DNA of 63,129 bases, taken from the NCBI RefSeq assembly GCF_000367365.1, contig NZ_BARF01000093.1, positions 1 through 63,129 on the forward strand, written 5' to 3'. Within the stretch, counting starts at the first letter, position 1; each line of letters opens with the position of its first letter. The position numbers and the translations under genes were made by a program. Source of the stretch: Streptomyces prunicolor NBRC 13075. GTDB taxonomy: Bacteria; Actinomycetota; Actinomycetes; Streptomycetales; Streptomycetaceae. The notes under the pieces are model-generated. The model made no database searches, had not been told where the DNA came from, and was given only the letters and a program-made list of their open reading frames with translations. Positions 58,586-63,129 of this stretch are shown in pieces.

Positions 58586-59573
58586 CTAGAACACCGCCCG
58601 GATCTCCCCCACCTCACGGCCCCCGCCCAACACCGCCGCCCTCCCCAGCCCCTCCGCCCCTGGCACCCCCATCAACCCCAAGGCCCTCCCCAACACCGGC
58701 CCCAACGCCCGTCCCGCCCCGTCCTCCGCCTTGAACGCGAGCGCCCGCCCGTCCGGCAGGGCGACCGCCTGGACCGCCTCCGCGCCCATCTTCGAGAGCA
58801 CGCCCGGTACCGCCCGCATCAGCAGCGTGTCGGGGCGACGGGTGCCGGCGACGTACTCGGGGTGAGCCCGCATCGCGTCAGCGACCCGGCGTTCCGCCGA
58901 ACCCGGGGCGGCCAGGACGAAGAATCGGAACGCGCGGGCCAGGCCGGTCAGGCTGATCGCCAGTAGCGGGGCGCCGCAGCCGTCCGTGCCCACTGCTGCC
59001 ACCCGCTCGCCCGACATTTCTTCCACAACCCTGTGGATAAGTTTTTGGAGCGGGTGTTCCGGGTCCAGGTAGGAGTCCAGCGGCCAGCCCCGTTGCGCAC
59101 TCGCCGCCAGCATGGCCGTGTGTTTGCGAGCAGTTCATGGCGATGCGGTCGCGTACGGCGCCCGAGGCCAGGTACGTCTCCTGTTCGACGGGGTCGAGGG
59201 GGAGGTCCGGCGGGCACTGCAACTGGCTTGCGTCCAGGCCGTGTTCGGAGAGGAGTCGGCGTACCAGATCACGGTGGAAGAGTTCGCCGGAATGGCTCGC
59301 GGCGGCGATCGCGAGGCGTTCGCCGGTGAGGTCCAGGCCTGCGCGGAGAACTCCCGCCGCCTGCATCGGCTTGTTGGAGGAGCGGGGGAAGACCGGGGTC
59401 GTCACGTCACCCAGGGCCCGTTCCACCGAGCCGTCCGCCGCCAAAACCACCAGGCTGCCCCGGTGCCGGCTCTCCACGAAACCGGAGCGGACGACCTCGG
59501 CCAGCACCGGAGGGGGCACACCATCAGAAACCCGTGCAGAAACCCCCGTAAAACCCGCATCCTCAGTCGTCAC
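58586..59573 (-). pseudogene. L-asparaginase II gene with a frameshift
   Basis: The first part reads EVVRSGFVESRHRGSLVVLA, TPVFPRSSNKPMQAAGVLRA, IAAASHSGELFHRDLVRRLL and IAMNCS, the asparaginase II N-terminal half. The second half (MLAASAQRGWPLDSYLDPEH, GTDGCGAPLLAISLTGLARA) continues in another frame. The expected MNCSGKHAAMLAA is replaced by MNCSQTHGHAGGE, consistent with loss of two bases near 59125. The break lies in the conserved core, so the enzyme is not made, unless this is a sequencing error. In the intact family the protein hydrolyses L-asparagine. Confidence 0.85.
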
Positions 59574-59592
59574 GTCGGGCCCCTCACGTCAC

Positions 59593-60195
59593 TCACGTCA
59601 GCAGGTCGTCCACCAGTGCCTCTCCCTCACGGTACCTGCGGGCGATCTCCGCGCTACAGCCGTCGGCCGTGTGCTGGAGGAGCTGTCGGCGCCGGGACAC
59701 CTGCTGTTCGTAGCGCACCAGGCGGCCCATCGCGCTGGTCAGCTCCAGGTCGGTGCGGGCCTCCAGGTCCGACAGTTCGACCTCGGCCAGCATCTCCGCG
59801 GCCAGCAGCCGGTACTCCTCGCTGTGCGGGGTGCCCAGCGTGACGTGCCGGGCCGAGGAACGGTGGCGGGCGGGGGCGTCGGTGAGGATCTCCGAGAGAC
59901 GGTCCACCACCGAGGCCGCGCCCGCCGGGGAGCGGCGGGCCAGTTCGGCCCGCAGGATGTCGATACGGCCCTGGAGGAGCCGTCGTACGTAGCTCAGGTC
60001 GGCCTCGTCCCGCTGGGCGTCGCGGCGCACCGCGCGCAGCTCCGGGAGGCGCAGTGCGGTCAGGTCGGGTGCGGCCGGTTCGGCGGGCAGCAGCGGGCTG
60101 TCGACGCGCTGCACGGGCGGGCGGCGCGTGGCCGCCCCTCCCGCGCGGATCAGCGAGACAGTCCCGGGGGGCTGCCCGGTACTCGGTGTGCTCAT
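59593..60195 (-). CDS. rsiG: Anti-sigma factor RsiG (c-di-GMP-dependent inhibitor of WhiG)
   Basis: 200 residues. It carries both E-x3-S-x2-R-x3-Q-x3-D motifs that define RsiG: E64-S68-R71-Q75-D79 in EADLSYVRRLLQGRID, and E163-S167-R170-Q174-D178 in EQQVSRRRQLLQHTAD. Each lies in one helix of the antiparallel coiled-coil that holds a c-di-GMP dimer. With c-di-GMP bound, RsiG sequesters the sporulation sigma factor WhiG. The N-terminal 50 residues are disordered. The gene is divergent from dtd. Confidence 0.93.
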   Translation of the reverse strand: MSTPSTGQPPGTVSLIRAGGAATRRPPVQRVDSPLLPAEPAAPDLTALRLPELRAVRRDAQRDEADLSYVRRLLQGRIDILRAELARRSPAGAASVVDRLSEILTDAPARHRSSARHVTLGTPHSEEYRLLAAEMLAEVELSDLEARTDLELTSAMGRLVRYEQQVSRRRQLLQHTADGCSAEIARRYREGEALVDDLLT

Positions 60196-60397
60196 GTGCC
60201 TCTACCCGTCCCCTCGACCGGCGTGTGGACAGCATCGTGCCACCCCCAGTGGCCGCTATGTGACCGAGTGCCCCCGAACGGCCCCAGATGGGGGGTTAAG
60301 GAGCAAAAATCGACCCACCTACGGCCGCCTCGGAGCCCTCGGAGTCCTTCTACGGCCGCCTCGGGGTCCTTCTCGTCCGCACGGCATCATGGGATCC

Positions 60398-60823
60398 ATG
60401 CGAGCAGTGGTACAGCGAGTGGACAGCGCGAGTGTCGTGGTCGAAGGCGAGACGGTCGGGGCGATCGACGGCGAGGGACTGTGCGTCCTCGTCGGCGTCA
60501 CGCACGAGGACACCAAGGAGAAAGCGGCCCAACTGGCCCGCAAACTCTGGTCGATCCGCATGCTCCACGACGAGAAGTCGTGCAGCGATATCGATGCGCC
60601 GCTACTCGTCATCAGCCAGTTCACGCTCTACGGCGATGCCCGCAAAGGGCGTCGGCCCACCTGGAACGCCGCGGCCCCCGGCGACATCGCCGAGCCCCTC
60701 GTCGACGAGGTCGTGGCCCAACTCCGCGCCCTGGGCGCCACGGTGGCCACGGGCCGCTTCGGCGCCCAGATGCGCGTCTCGCTCACGAACGACGGCCCGT
60801 TCACCGTCGTCATCGACCTCTAA
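60398..60823 (+). CDS. dtd: D-aminoacyl-tRNA deacylase
   Basis: 141 residues. MRAVVQRVDSASVVVEG at the start, ISQFTLYGDARKGRRP with the SQFTL motif (about 78-93) and the C-terminal TNDGPFTVVIDL (NXGP motif). Removes D-amino acids and glycine mischarged on tRNA. Just upstream, CTACGGCCGCCTCGG is repeated twice (60322 and 60352), probably in the leader. Length and motifs are complete. Confidence 0.95.
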   Translation: MRAVVQRVDSASVVVEGETVGAIDGEGLCVLVGVTHEDTKEKAAQLARKLWSIRMLHDEKSCSDIDAPLLVISQFTLYGDARKGRRPTWNAAAPGDIAEPLVDEVVAQLRALGATVATGRFGAQMRVSLTNDGPFTVVIDL

Positions 60824-60844
60824 GACCCGACTAAGACCCCACAA

Positions 60845-61810
60845 CTAGGGCTCTACGACCACTTCCTGGGCCGCCGCCGTACTGTCCGCCAGCAGCGGCG
60901 CGTCCAACGGCACGTTCCGCTTCACCAGCGCGAGGGCGATCGGCCCCAGCTCGTGGTGGCGTACGGACGTCGTGATGAAGCCGATCTTGCGACCGTCCAC
61001 CCCCTCCTCCGCGAGCCTCAACTCCGTCCCGTGGCCCGGGAGATGGACCTCGCTGCCGTCAAGGTGGAGGAAGACGAGGCGGCGGGGCGGCTTGCCCAGA
61101 TTCTGCACCCGAGCCACCGTCTCCTGGCCCCGATAGCAGCCCTTCTGGAGATGGACCGCCGTGCCGATCCAGCCCAGCTCGTGCGGGATCGTGCGGTGGT
61201 CGGTCTCGAAGCCGAGGCGGGGGCGGTGGTGCTCGACGCGCAGCGCCTCGTAGGCCAGGATCCCGGCCGGGGGGCCGGACTTCTCGGCGTACGACTCCAG
61301 GTCCTCGCGCGGGAGGAAGAGATCGCGGCCGTACGGCGTCTCGCGTACGACGGCGCCGGACGGGACCTCGGCGATGGAGCCGGCGGGGACGTAGACGACC
61401 GCGAACTCGCTTGTGCGGTCGGTGACTTCGACGCGGTAGAAGAACTTCATCGACTCCAGGTAGGCGATCAGCGCCTCCTGGGTGTCCGGTTCGGTGTGCA
61501 TCCAGACCGTGGTGCCGTCGTCGACGAGGTACAGGGCGTGCTCGATGTGGCCGTGCGCGGAGAGGATCAGCGCCTCGGTGGCGACGCCGGTGGGGAGGTC
61601 GCTGACGTGCTGGGTGAGCAGGAGGTGCAGCCAGCTCAGCCGGTCGTCTCCGGTGACGGCGACGACGCCCCGGTGGGAGAGGTCGACGAAACCGGTGCCG
61701 TCGGCGAGGGTGCGCTGCTCGCGGAACAGGTCGCCGTAGTGGGCGGCGACGCCTTCGTCCACTCCTTCGGCGGGGACGGCGCCGGGCAGGGACAACAGGG
61801 GGCTCTTCAT
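60845..61810 (-). CDS. ygfZ: Folate-binding YgfZ/GcvT-like protein
   Basis: 321 residues. The signature cysteine motif LQKGCYRGQETVAR (K-G-C-Y-x-G-Q-E) lies near residue 225. The N-terminal GVVAVTGDDRLSWLHLLLTQHVSDL and the following beta/alpha region are of the GcvT fold. YgfZ uses tetrahydrofolate to support iron-sulphur cluster assembly and repair. It is 10 bases downstream of nur in the same direction; co-transcription is likely. Confidence 0.93.
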   Translation of the reverse strand: MKSPLLSLPGAVPAEGVDEGVAAHYGDLFREQRTLADGTGFVDLSHRGVVAVTGDDRLSWLHLLLTQHVSDLPTGVATEALILSAHGHIEHALYLVDDGTTVWMHTEPDTQEALIAYLESMKFFYRVEVTDRTSEFAVVYVPAGSIAEVPSGAVVRETPYGRDLFLPREDLESYAEKSGPPAGILAYEALRVEHHRPRLGFETDHRTIPHELGWIGTAVHLQKGCYRGQETVARVQNLGKPPRRLVFLHLDGSEVHLPGHGTELRLAEEGVDGRKIGFITTSVRHHELGPIALALVKRNVPLDAPLLADSTAAAQEVVVEP

Positions 61811-61820
61811 ACGAGTAAGC

Positions 61821-62318
61821 CTACGACTCGGTAGTTGAAGTCTCAGCCGACGTCTTACCGGTCGCGTTCCCGCCCGCGCCCGCGCCTGCGCCCGCGCTTG
61901 CGCAGTCCTTGCAGCGGCCGAAGATCGCGAAGTGCTTCATGTCGGTCTCGAAGCCGAAGGTGTCGCGCAGCTTGGCCCGGAACTCGGCGGCCACCTCGAC
62001 ATCGGCCTCGATGACGTTCGTGCAGTCACGGCAGACCAGGTGGATGTGGTGGTGCCGGTCCGCGAGGTGGTACGTCGGCGCCCCGTGCCCGAGGTGCGCG
62101 TGGCTGACCAGCTGGAGCTCTTCGAGGAGCTCCAGGGTCCGGTACACCGTGGAGATGTTCACCCCCGACGCCGTCTTCCTCACCTCGATGAGGATGTCGT
62201 CGGGGGTCGCGTGCTCCAGGGTGTCCACGGCTTCGAGCACGAGTTGCCGCTGCGGGGTCAGCCGGTAGCCGCGCTGCCGCAGATCGGTCTTCCAGTCAGT
62301 GCCTTGGGTGCTCACCAC
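61821..62318 (-). CDS. nur: Nickel-responsive Fur-family regulator Nur
   Basis: 165 residues, GTG start. Winged helix (RQRGYRLTPQRQLVLEAVDTLEH, NISTVYRTLELLEELQLVSH) then the dimer/metal domain (YHLADRHHHIHLVCRDC, DTFGFETDMKHFAIFGRCKDC) and a Gly/Ala/Ser/Thr tail. Position by position the histidines at 36, 73, 75, 89, 91, 93 and 129 line up with the metal ligands of S. coelicolor Nur as I remember them, with an offset of three. Nur represses nickel uptake and Fe-SOD when nickel is high. Identification is from sequence and location; a general Fur-family call is certain. Confidence 0.88.
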   Translation of the reverse strand: MVSTQGTDWKTDLRQRGYRLTPQRQLVLEAVDTLEHATPDDILIEVRKTASGVNISTVYRTLELLEELQLVSHAHLGHGAPTYHLADRHHHIHLVCRDCTNVIEADVEVAAEFRAKLRDTFGFETDMKHFAIFGRCKDCASAGAGAGAGGNATGKTSAETSTTES

Positions 62319-62334
62319 ACCTCAGAGTCTAGGT

Positions 62335-62910
62335 CTACTTGAAGAAAGCGATCCCGTCGTCCGGCATGTCGTCCGGGAGGGCCTTCGCCCAGCGTTCGAC
62401 GTCGTCCGGGGTGACGATCTTCTTCAGGTGGGCCGACATGTAGGGGCGGAGTTCGACCTCGGGGGTCTGCTTCTCGCCGACCCACATGAGGTCGCTCTTG
62501 ACGTAGCCGTAGAGGCGCTTGCCGCCGGTGTAGGGGCCGGAGGCGGCCGTGCGGGCGACCGCGTCCGTGACCAGGTCGATCTGGGGCTTCTGCTTGGCCA
62601 GCTCGCCGTACCAGATCTCGACGACTCCGTCGTCGCGGGTCATCGTGACTTCCACCTTGCGGTCGGCGTCGATGCGCCAGAAGCCGGACTCGGTCTCCAG
62701 GGGGCGGACCTTGTTGCCGTCGTTGTCCAGGACCCAGGTGTGGGAGCGGTACTCCAGGAAGTCGCGGCCGTCGTGCGTGAAGGAGACCTCCTGGCCGAAA
62801 TTGCACTTCTCGGAGCCCGGGAAGTCGTGCACACCCGCGCCGGCCCACTCGCCGAGCAGGAAGACGAGGGGGACCAGGTCCTTGTGGAGGTCGGACGGGA
62901 TCTCGATCAT
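62335..62910 (-). CDS. Nitrobindin-family heme-binding beta-barrel protein
   Basis: 191 residues. GEWAGAGVHDFP (the G-x-W-x-G-x-G nitrobindin motif, about 20-32), a ten-strand barrel with the conserved SGFWRIDADRKVEVTMTRDDG and near the end MWVGEKQTPEVELRPYMSAHLKKI, the region bearing the proximal His ligand (SAHLKK). Binds ferric heme and may sense or isomerise peroxynitrite/NO. Sixteen bases upstream of nur in the same direction. Confidence 0.92.
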   Translation of the reverse strand: MIEIPSDLHKDLVPLVFLLGEWAGAGVHDFPGSEKCNFGQEVSFTHDGRDFLEYRSHTWVLDNDGNKVRPLETESGFWRIDADRKVEVTMTRDDGVVEIWYGELAKQKPQIDLVTDAVARTAASGPYTGGKRLYGYVKSDLMWVGEKQTPEVELRPYMSAHLKKIVTPDDVERWAKALPDDMPDDGIAFFK

Positions 62911-62935
62911 GACGTCAGCAGTTCCTCGGTGGGGG

Positions 62936-63037
62936 TCAGCGCTGGCCCTGGTACAGCTTCTTCACGCTCAGTCCGGCGAAGGCGAGGACGCCGACGCAGA
63001 CCAGGACCAGCAGGGTTTCGAAGAAGATCTCCAACAC
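62936..63037 (-). CDS. 33-residue membrane peptide
   Basis: Too short for most gene finders. GTG start with AAGGAG 7 bases upstream. VLEIFFETLLVLVCVGVLAF is one membrane helix, followed by AGLSVKKLYQGQR, a basic tail on the cytoplasmic side. It precedes the nitrobindin gene by 25 bases and is co-directional. I recall such a small peptide being conserved beside this gene in Streptomyces. Function unknown. Confidence 0.75.
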   Translation of the reverse strand: MLEIFFETLLVLVCVGVLAFAGLSVKKLYQGQR

Positions 63038-63066
63038 GGGTGCTCCTTGAGCGGTACGTACACAGG

Positions 63067-63097
63067 CCGGGCCCCAGCTTACGCGTCTGGGGCCCGG
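63067..63097. terminator. Terminator near the right edge
   Basis: Perfect 11-bp stem CCGGGCCCCAG / CTGGGGCCCGG around a 9-base loop, 29 bases upstream of the membrane-peptide start. It probably ends a gene outside the window. Confidence 0.8.
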
Positions 63098-63129
63098 TGC
63101 TCACGGTGAGGTACGGCTAGGTGGGCATC

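Noticed and set aside
59029..59045. TTATCCACA, a perfect DnaA box (on the minus strand)
   Set aside because: Single copy inside the asparaginase coding sequence (LIHRV); no cluster of boxes, so not an origin.

Overview
This is a high-GC actinobacterial chromosome segment, almost certainly Streptomyces. The evidence is strong G/C bias at third codon positions, many GTG starts, and a gene order I recognise from the Streptomyces core: ispF-ispD-carD next to phoP-phoR/phoU, then gpmA, mshA, and at the right end dtd, ygfZ, a Nur-type Fur regulator and a nitrobindin. No rRNA, tRNA or CRISPR array was seen.

Layout. (1) 1-11700 is core: isoprenoid genes ispF/ispD, carD, a lipoprotein, the PhoR-PhoP system with a PHO box in front of divergent phoU, a tiny cysteine-rich peptide next to a nickel-binding DUF4242 protein, a secreted sedolisin protease, and gpmA. 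A two-gene lipoprotein/secreted-protein cassette just before gpmA lies between two 63-bp direct repeats. (2) 11800-25800 is mostly core or conserved: an MFS exporter, a leader-peptide-like small protein ending its leader in SGG, DUF2000 with a divergent AraC regulator, two methyltransferases, a Tat-exported beta-helix protein, mshA (mycothiol), an NlpC/P60 hydrolase, a receiver-PP2C phosphatase, DUF2516, an HbhA-like protein and an XRE regulator. (3) 25800-48200 is accessory: a transposase remnant, an LRV repeat protein, a flavin monooxygenase with divergent TetR and palindromic operators, a giant RHS/Hint polymorphic toxin with an overlapping putative immunity gene and an upstream LamG surface protein, gene scraps, a SigJ-type ECF sigma factor operon, and several stand-alone enzymes.

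(4) 48200-58200 is the most unusual region. Four paralogous GntR-type regulators share a C-terminal domain that also appears, anchored by two membrane helices, in a fifth protein. Two of the regulators are transcribed divergently from homologous 60-62-residue two-helix membrane proteins carrying a G-x-E-Q-x-x-Q-x-x-Y-G-A motif. The same cluster holds a fusion of two aminoglycoside-phosphotransferase-type kinase domains, a HAD phosphatase whose GTG start overlaps the stop of its regulator (TAGTG), and an Eis-type acetyltransferase. The intergenic regions carry TTGG/CCAA palindromes. I infer a membrane-linked sensing and regulatory system with kinase and phosphatase outputs; its function is unknown.

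(5) 58200-63129 returns to core: a frameshifted L-asparaginase, RsiG (the c-di-GMP-dependent anti-sigma factor of WhiG, with both binding motifs intact), D-aminoacyl-tRNA deacylase, YgfZ, Nur, nitrobindin and a 33-residue membrane peptide.
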